From an uncultured Pantoea sp. (GTDB lineage Bacteria; Pseudomonadota; Gammaproteobacteria; Enterobacterales; Enterobacteriaceae), in assembly GCA_913778495.1 (NCBI GenBank), contig CAJYVD010000034.1:124001-188000 (forward strand): a stretch of DNA of 64,000 nucleotides, read 5' to 3'. Below are positions 38,576 through 48,403 of this stretch, in pieces. The first letter of the stretch is position 1. Each line of letters opens with the position of its first letter. Under the pieces are notes generated by a model. It saw only the letters and a program-made list of their open reading frames with translations. It made no database searches and was not told where the DNA came from. The position numbers and the translations under genes were made by a program.

Positions 38576-41215
38576 TTACTCGTCTTCATCTGCGTCGGGT
38601 GCGTCATCTTCCGCGTCTACTTCCGGTGCGATCTCATCTTCACCTTCAGGCACGCTGCCGTCGATGGCGTCGAGCTCTTCTTCTTCAACCGGTTCAGCCA
38701 CACGCTGCAAGCCCACCACGTTCTCGTCTTCGGCAGTGCGAATCAGGATCACGCCTTGCGTGTTACGGCCCACCACGCTGACTTCGGAGACGCGGGTGCG
38801 TACCAGCGTTCCGGCATCGGTGATCATCATGATCTGATCGCCGTCCACCACCTGCACCGCACCGATGACCGGCCCGTTGCGCTCGGTGACTTTAATCGAG
38901 ATCACGCCCTGCGTCGCACGTGATTTGGTCGGGTATTCGCTGTTGGAGGTACGCTTGCCGTAGCCATTCTGCGTCACGGTAAGGATCGCGCCCTCTTCGC
39001 GTGGCACAATCAAGGACACCACTTTATCCCCTTCCGCCAGCTTGATGCCGCGTACGCCTGACGCCGAGCGGCCCATCGCGCGAACGGCACCTTCTGCGAA
39101 GCGCACCACTTTACCGCCGGCGGAGAACAGCATTGCTTCATCATTGCCGTTGGTCAGCGCCACGCCAATCAGCTCATCATCTTCGCGCAGATTAATGGCG
39201 ATGATGCCCGCGCTGCGCGGACGGCTGAACTCCTGCAGGGCGGTTTTCTTCACGGTACCGTCAGCGGTCGCCATGAAGATGTTGTAGCCCTCGGTGTATT
39301 CACGCACCGGAAGAATAGCGGTGATACGCTCGTTGGCTTCCAGCGGCAGCAGGTTGACGATCGGACGACCACGCGCCCCACGGCTTGCTTCCGGCAGCTG
39401 ATAGACTTTCATCCAGTAGAGACGACCGCGGCTGGAGAAGCACAGAATCGTATCGTGGGTGTTAGCCACCAGCAGGCGATCGATAAAGTCTTCTTCTTTG
39501 ATGCGTGCCGCAGACTTGCCTTTGCCACCGCGACGCTGCGCTTCGTAATCTGAGAGCGGCTGGTATTTCACGTAGCCCTGGTGGGACAGCGTGACAACCA
39601 CGTCCTCTTCATTGATCAGGTCTTCGATGTTGATGTCCGCGCTGTTGGCGGTGATTTCAGTGCGGCGAGCGTCACCGAACTGATCGCGCATCGCTTCCAG
39701 CTCTTCACGGATCACTTCCATCAGGCGTTCAGCGCTCTGCAGGATGTGAATCAGTTCAGCAATCTGATCGAGCAGCGCTTTGTATTCGTCCAGCAGTTTT
39801 TCGTGCTCAAGCCCGGTGAGTTTCTGCAGGCGCAGATCGAGGATGGCCTGTGCTTGCTGCTCGGTCAGGTAGTAAGCGCCGTCGCGAATACCGAACTCCG
39901 GTTCCAGCCACTCCGGACGCGCGGCGTCATCGCCCGCACGTTCCAGCATCGCCGCCACGTTGCCGAGATTCCACGCCTGCGCCAGCAGGCCTGATTTCGC
40001 TTCCGCAGGCGTTGGCGCACGGCGAATCAGCTCAATAATCGGCTCAATGTTCGCCAGCGCAATCGCCAGGCCTTCAAGGATATGCGCACGGTCGCGCGCT
40101 TTGCGCAGTTCAAAGATGGTACGACGCGTCACCACTTCACGGCGGTGGCGCACGAAGGCCTCAATGATCTCCTTCAGCGTCATGATCTTCGGCTGGCCCT
40201 GATGCAGCGCAACCATGTTAATGCCGAAGGAAATTTGCAGCTGGGTCAATGAATAGAGATTATTGAGCACCACTTCACCGACCGCATCGCGTTTGACTTC
40301 AATCACGATGCGCATACCGTCTTTATCCGACTCGTCGCGCAGGCCGCTGATGCCTTCGATACGCTTCTCTTTAACCAGCTCGGCGATTTTCTCAATCAGA
40401 CGCGCTTTGTTAACCTGGTACGGAATCTCATTAACGATAATGGTTTCACGGCCGGTTTTGGCATCGGTCTCGATTTCACCGCGCGCGCGAATATAAATTT
40501 TGCCGCGTCCGGTGCGGTACGCTTCTTCAATACCCCGACGACCATTGATAAACGCCGCGGTCGGGAAATCCGGACCGGTGATGTGTTCCATCAGGCCTTC
40601 GACGGTGATGTTTTCATCGTCGATAAACGCCAGGCAACCGTTGATCACTTCGGTCAGGTTGTGCGGCGGAATGTTGGTGGCCATGCCAACGGCAATGCCG
40701 GACGCGCCGTTCACCAGCAGGTTCGGAATTTTGGTGGGCAACACTTCTGGAATCTGCTCGGTACCGTCGTAGTTAGGTACGAAGTCGACCGTCTCTTTTT
40801 CCAGATCGGCCAGCAGCTCAGCAGAGATTTTTGCCATACGCACTTCGGTATAACGCATCGCGGCGGCGGAGTCGCCGTCCACTGAACCGAAGTTACCCTG
40901 ACCGTCAACCAGCATATAGCGCAGGGAGAACGGCTGGGCCATACGGACGATACTTTCGTAAACCGCGGAATCACCGTGCGGGTGATATTTACCGATCACG
41001 TCACCGACCACACGGGCGGATTTTTTATAAGGTTTGTTCCAGTCGTTACCCAGTTCGCTCATGGCGAAAAGCACACGGCGGTGCACCGGCTTCAGGCCAT
41101 CACGCACATCAGGTAAAGCTCGGCCAACGATGACCGACATGGCGTAATCGAGGTAAGAGTTTTTCAACTCTTCTTCGATATTGACCGGTGTAATTTCTCT
41201 CGCAAGGTCGCTCAT
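38576..41215 (-). CDS. gyrA: DNA gyrase subunit A
   Basis: Breakage-rejoining subunit of gyrase, which puts negative supercoils into DNA. 879 residues. The active-site Tyr122 is in [10 protein letters not shown]. The quinolone region reads [17 protein letters not shown]: Ser83 is present and residue 87 is Glu, where E. coli has Asp. The C-terminal beta-pinwheel carries the GyrA box in QRRGGKGK, and the tail is strongly acidic ([11 protein letters not shown]). A promoter lies 46-74 bp upstream and a terminator follows. Ser83 with an acidic residue 87 suggests a quinolone-sensitive enzyme. Confidence 0.97.
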   Translation of the reverse strand: MSDLAREITPVNIEEELKNSYLDYAMSVIVGRALPDVRDGLKPVHRRVLFAMSELGNDWNKPYKKSARVVGDVIGKYHPHGDSAVYESIVRMAQPFSLRYMLVDGQGNFGSVDGDSAAAMRYTEVRMAKISAELLADLEKETVDFVPNYDGTEQIPEVLPTKIPNLLVNGASGIAVGMATNIPPHNLTEVINGCLAFIDDENITVEGLMEHITGPDFPTAAFINGRRGIEEAYRTGRGKIYIRARGEIETDAKTGRETIIVNEIPYQVNKARLIEKIAELVKEKRIEGISGLRDESDKDGMRIVIEVKRDAVGEVVLNNLYSLTQLQISFGINMVALHQGQPKIMTLKEIIEAFVRHRREVVTRRTIFELRKARDRAHILEGLAIALANIEPIIELIRRAPTPAEAKSGLLAQAWNLGNVAAMLERAGDDAARPEWLEPEFGIRDGAYYLTEQQAQAILDLRLQKLTGLEHEKLLDEYKALLDQIAELIHILQSAERLMEVIREELEAMRDQFGDARRTEITANSADINIEDLINEEDVVVTLSHQGYVKYQPLSDYEAQRRGGKGKSAARIKEEDFIDRLLVANTHDTILCFSSRGRLYWMKVYQLPEASRGARGRPIVNLLPLEANERITAILPVREYTEGYNIFMATADGTVKKTALQEFSRPRSAGIIAINLREDDELIGVALTNGNDEAMLFSAGGKVVRFAEGAVRAMGRSASGVRGIKLAEGDKVVSLIVPREEGAILTVTQNGYGKRTSNSEYPTKSRATQGVISIKVTERNGPVIGAVQVVDGDQIMMITDAGTLVRTRVSEVSVVGRNTQGVILIRTAEDENVVGLQRVAEPVEEEELDAIDGSVPEGEDEIAPEVDAEDDAPDADEDE

Positions 41216-41260
41216 GGAGCCGCTATCCCTCTACTTAATGCCGGTTTTTAAAGGTGCGAA

Positions 41261-41289
41261 AGTATATCACATTGCTTACGTGCGGTGAA
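41261..41289 (-). promoter_or_regulatory. Sigma-70 promoter of gyrA
   Basis: In the gyrA direction TTCACC (41289-41284), a 17-bp spacer and TATACT (41266-41261), about 46 bp before the ATG. E. coli gyrA is induced by DNA relaxation through its -10 region; that this holds here is an inference. Confidence 0.7.
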
Positions 41290-41392
41290 CGTAAAGCGGG
41301 GTTTAATGGCGCTTTTCCTTCGCGCTGAAAGATGCGCTGCGCGGGCTTAAGCGTTTATACTGAAGCCATATTTTGCCAGGAGTAATGATTCA

Positions 41393-42121
41393 ATGAGTGA
41401 ACAACCGCCGGAAAGCCGTCAGAACGTCGACCACGCTGAAATCGCCAAATTTGAAGCCGTGGCTTCACGCTGGTGGGATTTAGAGGGTGAATTTAAGCCG
41501 CTTCACCGCATCAACCCCCTGCGACTTGGCTGGATCGCCCAGCACAGCAACGGGTTATTTGGCAAAAAAGTGCTCGACGTCGGCTGCGGCGGCGGCATCC
41601 TCGCCGAGAGTATGGCGCACGAAGGCGCAGAGGTGACCGGGCTGGATATGGGCGCGGAGCCGCTGGCAGTCGCCCGCCTGCACGCGCAAGAGAGCGGCGT
41701 GAGCGTCAACTACGTGCAGCAAACCGTTGAAGAACACGCCGAAAGTCACGCCGGGCAGTACGACGTGGTGACCTGCATGGAGATGCTGGAGCACGTGCCG
41801 GATCCGCGCTCCGTGGTGCTGGCCTGCGCGCGTCTGGTAAAACCGGGCGGCGAAGTCTTTTTTTCCACCATCAACCGTAATCCCAAGGCCTGGCTGCTGG
41901 CAGTATTTGGCGCAGAGTATGTATTGCGCATGGTGCCGCGCGGCACGCACGACGTGAAGAAATTTATTCGCCCTGCTGAACTGCTCAATTGGGTCGATGA
42001 AACGCCGCTGCGTGAAAAGCACATGATCGGACTTCATTACAATCCGCTGACCAACCAGTTCCGCCTCGGACAGGGCGTTGACGTCAACTATATGATTCAT
42101 ACGCACTGCCAGCCGGAGTAA
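41393..42121 (+). CDS. ubiG: Ubiquinone O-methyltransferase UbiG
   Basis: SAM-dependent methyltransferase that carries out both O-methylations of ubiquinone synthesis. 242 residues. Motif [18 protein letters not shown] (near residue 60), motif II-like [15 protein letters not shown] and motif [19 protein letters not shown] are intact. [20 protein letters not shown] at the N-terminus and [14 protein letters not shown], a membrane-binding region in E. coli UbiG, are typical. TATACT at 41356-41361 may be its -10. AGGAG lies ten bases before the ATG. Divergent from gyrA, as in E. coli. Confidence 0.96.
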   Translation: MSEQPPESRQNVDHAEIAKFEAVASRWWDLEGEFKPLHRINPLRLGWIAQHSNGLFGKKVLDVGCGGGILAESMAHEGAEVTGLDMGAEPLAVARLHAQESGVSVNYVQQTVEEHAESHAGQYDVVTCMEMLEHVPDPRSVVLACARLVKPGGEVFFSTINRNPKAWLLAVFGAEYVLRMVPRGTHDVKKFIRPAELLNWVDETPLREKHMIGLHYNPLTNQFRLGQGVDVNYMIHTHCQPE

Positions 42122-42145
42122 CACGGGCAGACCACGCTTAAGACG

Positions 42146-42180
42146 GAGAGCGGAAGCGACAGCGTTTTGCTTTCGCTCTC
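42146..42180 (+). terminator. Large hairpin after ubiG
   Basis: GAGAGCGGAAGC (42146-42157) pairs with GCTTTCGCTCTC (42169-42180) with a single G-T wobble and an 11-nt loop, 24 nt after the stop. No T-run directly follows, so termination is probable rather than certain. Confidence 0.55.
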
Positions 42181-42513
42181 AGGATGAGTTTTCGCGCAGC
42201 CGTAACGGACAGCAATTCCTGCTTGCTTCACCAGATCAATTTCCTCTTAGACGCTCCCATCCCTTTTCACTAGGCTGTTTTCGTCACAAAAATTTCACAC
42301 CTTATGCCGCAAATGTTCGCTACGCCGCGGCTCTGTGACAGGTTATTTGAGGTAAGAAAATTCTTGCACGCTTGGTGTTGAGCAATAAACCAGCGCTCGA
42401 TCAAATTATGAAAAAAAACTGCAGCCCGGTTGACAGCTGTTGTAAGCCTTGTGGCATGGGGATCCAGGATTTTAGCTACCCTCTTAGACCTATTTTTTCG
42501 TGAAAATCAACTC
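42181..42513. other. Non-coding stretch between ubiG and the nrdA control region
   Basis: About 330 bp with no gene I can support; in E. coli yfaL occupies this place. The part from 42280 on is A/T-rich, with several short ORFs but no ribosome sites. It probably serves as upstream DNA of the nrdA promoter. Confidence 0.5.
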
Positions 42514-42541
42514 TTGTGATGAACAGAATGCTGACTAGAAT
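42514..42541 (+). promoter_or_regulatory. Probable nrdA promoter
   Basis: TTGTGA (42514-42519), 16-bp spacer, TAGAAT (42536-42541). It predicts a start near 42548 and a leader of about 135 nt, similar to the long nrdA leader of E. coli. The first NrdR-like half site starts at the predicted transcription start. Confidence 0.6.
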
Positions 42542-42543
42542 AC

Positions 42544-42589
42544 TCACCATATTGTTGTTCAAACTTCCCGCACCCCCTATATATAGTGT
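42544..42589. promoter_or_regulatory. Pair of NrdR boxes before nrdA
   Basis: The downstream box CCCCTATATATAGTGT (42574-42589) matches 14 of 16 bases of the NrdR consensus ACACTATATATAGTGT. A weaker one, TCACCATATTGTTGTT (42544-42559), has a good left half and lies 30 bp, close to three helical turns, upstream. Paired boxes at this spacing are the NrdR signature in front of nrd operons. Confidence 0.72.
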
Positions 42590-42598
42590 TTATCCACA
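42590..42598 (+). promoter_or_regulatory. Consensus DnaA box before nrdA
   Basis: TTATCCACA, a perfect high-affinity DnaA box, directly next to the NrdR box. E. coli nrdAB is controlled by DnaA, which links dNTP supply to replication initiation. Two further boxes with one mismatch lie at 42619-42641. Confidence 0.8.
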
Positions 42599-42618
42599 GG
42601 TTTACTCACAATGAGCGA

Positions 42619-42641
42619 CTTGTGCATAGACCTTGTGCATA
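42619..42641 (-). repeat. Tandem CTTGTGCATA repeat, two weak DnaA boxes
   Basis: CTTGTGCATA occurs at 42619-42628 and 42632-42641 with a 13-bp period. On the minus strand the copies read CTATGCACA and GTATGCACA, each one mismatch from the DnaA box TTATNCACA. They lie 44-66 bp before the nrdA ATG. Confidence 0.6.
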
Positions 42642-42684
42642 CCGGGGGATAATTTTGTATTTCATGGACAGGTAAACACGCGAC

Positions 42685-44970
42685 ATGAACCAAAGTCTGC
42701 TCGTTACTAAACGCGATGGCCGTCAAGAACGTATTGATCTCGATAAGATTCATCGAGTGTTGGATTGGGCCGCTGAAGGCCTGAACAACGTCTCGGTTTC
42801 TCAGGTTGAGTTACGTTCGCATATCCAGTTTTATGATGGAATTCGCACCTCTGATATCCATGAGACCATTATCAAGGCCGCAGCAGACCTGATCTCCCGC
42901 GACGCGCCGGATTACCAGTACCTGGCCGCGCGCCTGGCGATTTTCCACCTGCGTAAAAAAGCCTATGGCCAGTTTGAGCCGCCCAAACTCTACGACCAGG
43001 TAGTAAAAATGGTCGAGATGGGCAAATACGATCGCCATCTGCTGGACGATTACAGCGTGGAAGAGTTCGAGCAGATGGACGAGTTTATCGACCACTGGCG
43101 CGACATGAACTTCTCCTACGCCGCTGTAAAACAGCTGGAAGGGAAATATCTGGTGCAGAACCGCGTCAGCGGTGAAATCTATGAGAGTGCCCAGTTCCTG
43201 TATATTCTGGTTGCCGCGTGCCTGTTCTCCGGCTATCCGCGTGATACCCGCATGGACTATATCAAGCGCTTCTACGACGCCATCTCCACCTTCAAGATCT
43301 CGCTGCCTACGCCAATTATGTCCGGCGTGCGCACCCCTACTCGTCAGTTCAGCTCCTGCGTATTGATTGAGTGCGGCGACAGCCTTGACTCGATTAACGC
43401 CACCTCCAGCGCCATTGTGAAGTACGTTTCACAGCGTGCCGGCATCGGTATCAATGCGGGCCGTATTCGCGCGCTGGGCAGCCCCATTCGCGGCGGTGAG
43501 GCGTTCCACACCGGCTGTATTCCGTTCTATAAGCACTTCCAAACGGCAGTGAAGTCCTGCTCGCAGGGCGGTGTGCGCGGCGGTGCCGCCACGCTGTTCT
43601 ACCCTATGTGGCATCTGGAAGTGGAAAGCCTGCTGGTGTTGAAAAACAACCGCGGCGTGGAAGGCAACCGCGTGCGTCATATGGACTATGGCGTGCAGAT
43701 CAACAAGCTGATGTATACCCGCCTGCTGAAAGGCGAAGACATTACGCTGTTCAGCCCGTCTGACGTGCCGGGCCTGTATGACGCTTTCTTCGCCAATCAG
43801 GACGAGTTTGAGCGTTTGTACACCCAGTACGAAAAAGACAGCAGCATTCGCAAGCAGCGCGTTAAAGCGGTGGATCTGTTCTCGCTGATGATGCAGGAGC
43901 GCGCCTCAACCGGCCGCATCTACATCCAGAACGTGGACCACTGCAACACCCATAGCCCGTTTGACCCCAGCATTGCGCCGGTGCGCCAGTCTAATCTCTG
44001 CCTGGAGATCGCACTGCCGACCAAGCCGCTGGAAGACGTCAATGATGAAAACGGTGAAATCGCGCTTTGCACGCTCTCCGCGTTTAACCTTGGCGCCATT
44101 GAGAGCCTTGACGATTTGGAAGAGCTCGCGACGCTGGCGGTGCGCGCGCTGGATGCGCTGTTGGATTATCAGGACTACCCTATTCCGGCCGCAAAACGTG
44201 GCGCGATGGGCCGCCGTACGCTGGGCATTGGCGTAATCAACTTCGCTTACTATCTGGCGAAAAACGGCGTGCGCTACTCCGACGGCAGCGCCAACAATCT
44301 GACGCACAAAACCTTTGAAGCCATTCAGTACTACCTGCTGAAAGCCTCAAATGAACTGGCCAAAGAGCAAGGCGCCTGCCCATGGTTCAACGAAACAACC
44401 TATGCGCAGGGCATTCTGCCGATTGATACCTATAAGAAGGATCTTGACGCGGTGTGCAGCGAGCCGCTGCATCTGGACTGGGAAGGTCTGCGTGCCTCGA
44501 TCACCCAACACGGTCTGCGTAACTCCACGCTCTCCGCGCTGATGCCGTCTGAAACCTCCTCGCAGATTTCTAACGCCACCAACGGTATCGAGCCACCGCG
44601 CGGTCACATCTCTATCAAAGCCTCAAAAGACGGCATCCTGCGCCAGGTCGTGCCGGAGTATGAGCGCCTGAAAGATCAGTACGAACTGCTGTGGGAGATG
44701 CCTTCCAACGACGGTTATCTGCAGCTGGTCGGCGTGATGCAGAAATTTATCGATCAGGCCATCTCGTCGAACACCAACTACGATCCTGGCCGCTTTGCTA
44801 ACGGCAAAGTGCCGATGAAACAACTGCTGAAGGATCTGTTGACGGCGTATAAATTTGGCGTGAAAACCCTGTACTACCAAAACACCCGTGACGGTGCGGA
44901 AGATGCACAGGACGATTTAGCCCCGTCCATTCAGGATGATGGCTGCGAAAGCGGCGCTTGTAAGATCTAA
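42685..44970 (+). CDS. nrdA: Class Ia ribonucleotide reductase alpha subunit
   Basis: Reduces ribonucleoside diphosphates to deoxy forms for DNA synthesis. 761 residues. An N-terminal ATP-cone ([20 protein letters not shown]) gives overall activity control by ATP/dATP. The substrate cysteine lies in [18 protein letters not shown], the radical cysteine and glutamate in [15 protein letters not shown], and [20 protein letters not shown] forms the phosphate site. The C-terminal redox pair is in GCESGACKI. The ribosome site is weak (ACAGGTAAA). nrdB follows after a hairpin. Control elements (DnaA, NrdR) lie in the 170 bp upstream. Confidence 0.97.
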   Translation: MNQSLLVTKRDGRQERIDLDKIHRVLDWAAEGLNNVSVSQVELRSHIQFYDGIRTSDIHETIIKAAADLISRDAPDYQYLAARLAIFHLRKKAYGQFEPPKLYDQVVKMVEMGKYDRHLLDDYSVEEFEQMDEFIDHWRDMNFSYAAVKQLEGKYLVQNRVSGEIYESAQFLYILVAACLFSGYPRDTRMDYIKRFYDAISTFKISLPTPIMSGVRTPTRQFSSCVLIECGDSLDSINATSSAIVKYVSQRAGIGINAGRIRALGSPIRGGEAFHTGCIPFYKHFQTAVKSCSQGGVRGGAATLFYPMWHLEVESLLVLKNNRGVEGNRVRHMDYGVQINKLMYTRLLKGEDITLFSPSDVPGLYDAFFANQDEFERLYTQYEKDSSIRKQRVKAVDLFSLMMQERASTGRIYIQNVDHCNTHSPFDPSIAPVRQSNLCLEIALPTKPLEDVNDENGEIALCTLSAFNLGAIESLDDLEELATLAVRALDALLDYQDYPIPAAKRGAMGRRTLGIGVINFAYYLAKNGVRYSDGSANNLTHKTFEAIQYYLLKASNELAKEQGACPWFNETTYAQGILPIDTYKKDLDAVCSEPLHLDWEGLRASITQHGLRNSTLSALMPSETSSQISNATNGIEPPRGHISIKASKDGILRQVVPEYERLKDQYELLWEMPSNDGYLQLVGVMQKFIDQAISSNTNYDPGRFANGKVPMKQLLKDLLTAYKFGVKTLYYQNTRDGAEDAQDDLAPSIQDDGCESGACKI

Positions 44971-44997
44971 CCGCAAGTCAGGCGCTTTTTCATCTCA

Positions 44998-45016
44998 GGG
45001 CTGGCACAGCCAGCCC
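44998..45016 (+). other. Hairpin between nrdA and nrdB
   Basis: GGGCTGG-CACAG-CCAGCCC, a perfect 7-bp stem, followed by GTTTCACTTTTT. It lies 22 bp before the nrdB ATG. It may set the nrdA to nrdB ratio by partial termination or by stabilising the upstream message. Confidence 0.55.
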
Positions 45017-45038
45017 GTTTCACTTTTTGGACTCAGTC

Positions 45039-46169
45039 ATGGCTTACACCACATTTTCGCAGAACAAGAATGACCAGCTGAAAGAACCGATGTTCTTTGG
45101 TCAATCCGTTAACGTTGCGCGTTTCGACCAGCAAAAATATGACATTTTTGAAAAGCTGATCGAGAAACAGCTCTCCTTTTTCTGGCGCCCAGAAGAAGTG
45201 GATGTGTCACGCGATCGTATCGACTATCAGGCGCTGCCCGATCATGAAAAGCACATTTTCATCAGCAATCTCAAATACCAGACCTTGCTGGACTCCATTC
45301 AGGGCCGTAGCCCGAACGTGGCGCTGCTGCCGCTGATTTCGATTCCCGAGCTGGAAACCTGGATTGAAACGTGGGCGTTTTCCGAGACGATTCACTCACG
45401 CTCCTACACCCACATCATCCGCAACATCGTTAACGATCCGTCGCTGGTCTTTGACGACATCGTGACCAACGAGCAAATTCTGGCGCGCGCCCAGGATATC
45501 TCAAAGTACTACGATGACCTGATTGAAATGACCAACTACTGGCATCTGCTGGGCGAAGGCACGCATCAGGTCGCGGGTAAGACGGTGGAAGTGAATCTGC
45601 GCAAGCTCAAAAAGCAGCTCTATATCTGCCTGATGAGCGTCAATGCGCTGGAAGCGATCCGCTTTTATGTCAGCTTCGCCTGCTCTTTTGCCTTCGCCGA
45701 GCGCGAGCTGATGGAAGGTAACGCGAAAATTATTCGTCTGATCGCGCGCGATGAAGCGCTGCACCTCACCGGCACGCAGCATATGCTGAATCTGATGCGC
45801 AGCGGTGAAGACGATCCTGAGATGAAAGAAATTGCCGCCGAGTGCCGCGACGAGTGCTTTGAACTGTTCAAAAAAGCCGCAGAGCAGGAAAAAGAGTGGG
45901 CAGAATATCTGTTCAGCGGCGGTTCGATGATTGGTCTGAACAAAGATATCCTGTGTCAGTATATCGAGTACATCACCAATATCCGCATGCAGGCGGTGGG
46001 TCTCGACCTGCCGTTCCAGACGCGTTCAAATCCGATTCCGTGGATCAATGCCTGGCTGGTGTCTGACAACGTGCAGGTTGCGCCGCAGGAAGTGGAAGTG
46101 AGCTCGTATTTGGTGGGTCAGATTGACTCAGAAGTGGGCGAAGACGACTTCAACGATTTCCAGCTGTAA
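45039..46169 (+). CDS. nrdB: Class Ia ribonucleotide reductase beta subunit
   Basis: Di-iron tyrosyl-radical subunit that starts catalysis in NrdA. 376 residues, the same as E. coli. The iron ligands and the radical Tyr are seen in [15 protein letters not shown] (Glu115, His118, Tyr122 by family numbering), with further ligands in [14 protein letters not shown] and [13 protein letters not shown]. The C-terminal tail [12 protein letters not shown] is the part that docks into NrdA. Start ATG 45039 after GGACTCAGTC; the frame extends four codons upstream from a TTG, which is unlikely to be used. yfaE follows after two bases. Confidence 0.97.
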   Translation: MAYTTFSQNKNDQLKEPMFFGQSVNVARFDQQKYDIFEKLIEKQLSFFWRPEEVDVSRDRIDYQALPDHEKHIFISNLKYQTLLDSIQGRSPNVALLPLISIPELETWIETWAFSETIHSRSYTHIIRNIVNDPSLVFDDIVTNEQILARAQDISKYYDDLIEMTNYWHLLGEGTHQVAGKTVEVNLRKLKKQLYICLMSVNALEAIRFYVSFACSFAFAERELMEGNAKIIRLIARDEALHLTGTQHMLNLMRSGEDDPEMKEIAAECRDECFELFKKAAEQEKEWAEYLFSGGSMIGLNKDILCQYIEYITNIRMQAVGLDLPFQTRSNPIPWINAWLVSDNVQVAPQEVEVSSYLVGQIDSEVGEDDFNDFQL

Positions 46170-46171
46170 TC

Positions 46172-46432
46172 ATGAGCCGTTCCGTTGTTATTCTGCGCAG
46201 CTCCGGCTCCCGGCTGGAGTGCGCAGACGATCACCCCAATCTCTTGACCACGCTGGAAGCGCATAATTTGTGCGTGGAGTTTCAGTGTCGCGAAGGGTAC
46301 TGCGGATCCTGCCGCATGCGCTTGTTGAAAGGCGAAGTGGATTACGCGGAAACCCCCTTGGCGTTTATTCAGCAGGGCGAGATTTTGCCCTGCTGCTGCC
46401 GCGCCAAAGGAGAGATTGAGATCGAGCTTTGA
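46172..46432 (+). CDS. yfaE: 2Fe-2S ferredoxin-like protein for NrdB maintenance
   Basis: An 86-residue plant-type ferredoxin that in E. coli delivers electrons to restore the NrdB di-iron/tyrosyl cofactor. The cluster motif is CREGYCGSC (Cys-x4-Cys-x2-Cys) with the fourth Cys in LPCCCRAKG. It starts two bases after the nrdB stop, which fits its role and implies one nrdA-nrdB-yfaE transcript ended by the terminator that follows. Confidence 0.95.
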   Translation: MSRSVVILRSSGSRLECADDHPNLLTTLEAHNLCVEFQCREGYCGSCRMRLLKGEVDYAETPLAFIQQGEILPCCCRAKGEIEIEL

Positions 46433-46438
46433 TGTCAG

Positions 46439-46468
46439 GGCCGCCGGTTCGGGCGGCCTCAGTTTTTT
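46439..46468 (+). terminator. Terminator of nrdAB-yfaE
   Basis: GGCCGCC, 6-nt loop, GGCGGCC, TCAG, then six T. It starts 6 nt after yfaE, and its tail contains the yfaY stop codon on the other strand. Confidence 0.9.
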
Positions 46469-47655
46469 ACCGTTTCCAGCACGTCTATCCAGCCGTACCC
46501 GGTCGTGACCTCGCTGCCGTGCAGCCAGCGGCGCAGCATATTCATCGCCATCATCGCCACCACTTTTTGCCGCGTTTCCAGATTATGACGCCCCGGCGAA
46601 AACTTCACGCGCTGCCCCCAGCTGGCTTCTGGCGTGTGCAGGGCCAACGCAATTTCCCCCTCACGTAACTCGCCCACCGACAGCGCCAGCACGGTGCCTT
46701 CGCGCGCGGCAAGGGCACGCGTACGCGCCACTTGCGTCTCCAGATCTTCCTGCTGCGGCAGCACAATTTCCGCCGCGCTCAGCGGCACCTCAGCCGAGGC
46801 TAACTGCCAGTGCAAGAGCCCAGCGGTAAACTGTTCGCTCAGCGCCAGACGCAAACCGCGCTGCTGTAGCGCATGCGCCAGCACCGGCGGCAGGCCGTCT
46901 CGACCTTCAAAAATCGTGCACTCCGCCAGCAGCAATTTCACCTGCTGCCACACCTGCTCCATCGCCACACGCTGCGTTTCTGGCCCGGTGAGCTTGATCT
47001 CGATGATCGGCATAGAAGTGCGATATCCCATTACCACGCCCTCCGGCAGCGGCAGCGGTTCAAGCTCGTTGGCAATGTCGCTTTCGCCGCGACCAAAGGT
47101 GGTTAGGCGCAGGCAGAGCGGTGGCGCAGGCAGATCGAAGCGCTGCTTCAGGCGCGGCAGGATCTCCTCTTCAACCATGGTTTTAAATTCAGACGGTACG
47201 CCCGGCGTGAAAAACATCCAGCAGCGATTGAGCTGCATGGCAAAGCCGCAGGCGGTTCCCACCGGGTTGTTAAGCATTTCAGCGCCGGCCGGGATCTGCG
47301 CCTGTTTGCGATTGCTGGGCGCCATTACGCGGCCACGCGCGGCAAACCACGCCTCCATTTTTTCCAGCCACGCCTCATGCATCACGAGCTCGGTGCCACT
47401 GGCCTCGGCAGCGGCCTGCGCGCTGAGATCGTCGCTGGTCGGGCCAAGGCCACCATTGACGATCAGTACGTCAGCGATGTGACTGCGCTGCACCAGCGTT
47501 TCCACCAGCGAGGACATTGCATCGCCAACCGTGGTGCGGCTGGTCATGGGCAGGCCGTGCTGAAACAGCAGTTCGGCCAGCCAGGCGGCATTGGTATCGA
47601 CAATTTGCCCATGTAAAACTTCATCGCCCGTGGCGAGCATTTCTACGCGTATCAC
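46459..47655 (-). CDS. yfaY: CinA-family protein YfaY
   Basis: 398-residue CinA-like protein. The N-terminal MoaB/MogA-type domain has GDEVLHGQIVDTNAAWLAE, then NGGLGPTSDDLSAQAAA and FFTPGVPSEF. The C-terminal half resembles the NMN-deamidase part (TLSEQFTAG-like ALSEQFTAGLLHWQL). In E. coli YfaY is said to lack deamidase activity, unlike PncC, so the role is unclear. The start is GTG 47655 with AAGGAG nine bases upstream; the frame continues to 47715 but without a site. elaB lies upstream on the same strand but has its own terminator. Confidence 0.9.
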   Translation of the reverse strand: MIRVEMLATGDEVLHGQIVDTNAAWLAELLFQHGLPMTSRTTVGDAMSSLVETLVQRSHIADVLIVNGGLGPTSDDLSAQAAAEASGTELVMHEAWLEKMEAWFAARGRVMAPSNRKQAQIPAGAEMLNNPVGTACGFAMQLNRCWMFFTPGVPSEFKTMVEEEILPRLKQRFDLPAPPLCLRLTTFGRGESDIANELEPLPLPEGVVMGYRTSMPIIEIKLTGPETQRVAMEQVWQQVKLLLAECTIFEGRDGLPPVLAHALQQRGLRLALSEQFTAGLLHWQLASAEVPLSAAEIVLPQQEDLETQVARTRALAAREGTVLALSVGELREGEIALALHTPEASWGQRVKFSPGRHNLETRQKVVAMMAMNMLRRWLHGSEVTTGYGWIDVLETVKN

Positions 47656-47756
47656 GTGAGTTTTCTCCTTGTCCCTGTTGGCATTAACTGTAGGAAGGAG
47701 AGGCGTGAAACACAATCACGAAGCGTGCGAAGGGAACAAGAAAGGAGAAAGCGGAC

Positions 47757-47790
47757 GGAGAAAGAACGGGCGTAACAGCGGTTACGCCCG
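47757..47790 (-). terminator. Terminator of elaB
   Basis: In the elaB direction CGGGCGTAAC-CGCT-GTTACGCCCG, a perfect 10-bp stem (47767-47790), followed by TTCTTTCTCC, 6 nt after the elaB stop. Confidence 0.78.
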
Positions 47791-47796
47791 ATGGGA

Positions 47797-48117
47797 TTAA
47801 CGACGGGCCAACAGTAAGCCAACAAACAGACCGGCCGCTGCGCCAATGCCAATACCCTGCCACGGTTTTTCGTGCACGTAGTCATCAGCCTGGTATGCCA
47901 CCTGTTTTGCACGGTAGTAATAGCTGTCTGACGCCTGGCTAACGCGATTTTTTACCTCTTCCAGCGCCTTCTCTGCCTTCATTTTCAGCTCGATATACTT
48001 CTGATCGGCAGGATCGCCCGAGGATTTCAGCACTTCCTCCAGCGTTTCCGTCAGCAGCGCCAAATCATCATCAAGATGGGTTTCAAAACGGTTTTCAAAT
48101 TGATTGGTAGATGACAC
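47797..48117 (-). CDS. elaB: Tail-anchored inner-membrane protein ElaB
   Basis: 106-residue DUF883 protein of the ElaB/YqjD/YgaM family. In E. coli it is made in stationary phase, sits in the inner membrane by its C-terminus and is linked to ribosome binding and stress tolerance. The N-terminal two thirds is charged and helical (LTETLEEVLKSSGDPADQKY, then KMKAEKALEEVKNRVSQASD). The end GIGIGAAAGLFVGLLLARR is the single TM with the glycine-rich motif. The start is GTG 48117 behind GGAGGAA; the frame to 48162 lacks a site. Confidence 0.9.
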   Translation of the reverse strand: MSSTNQFENRFETHLDDDLALLTETLEEVLKSSGDPADQKYIELKMKAEKALEEVKNRVSQASDSYYYRAKQVAYQADDYVHEKPWQGIGIGAAAGLFVGLLLARR

Positions 48118-48403
48118 GATGCAGTTCCTCCATGTAATAACTCGTCGATTAACTATAGTCATTAATTTCCGCTTTGCGGGTCAGACCGCGAGGATCGCGT
48201 TACATCAGCGTGATAAAGCCCTCTCGCAGAGAAAAATCGTTACGCGCGGCAATGAAATCTGCTTCGCTTATTTGATTAATCTGATAAATTTTCAGCGCAC
48301 TGAATTTTTTGTTTTCGCTACTGTCGTAACTCCCTGAAGCCAGACGCTCTGCGTCCTTATGGCAGTTAAATACACTCGAGCAGCTAAGGATTAGAACTCC
48401 GGC

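Noticed and set aside
40945..40965. GyrA Glu87 as quinolone-resistance mutation
   Set aside because: Ser83 is wild type and an acidic residue is kept at 87; a lineage difference is more likely.
46634..47482. 282-codon + strand ORF
   Set aside because: Antisense to yfaY, Ser/Arg/Ala-rich, no family features.
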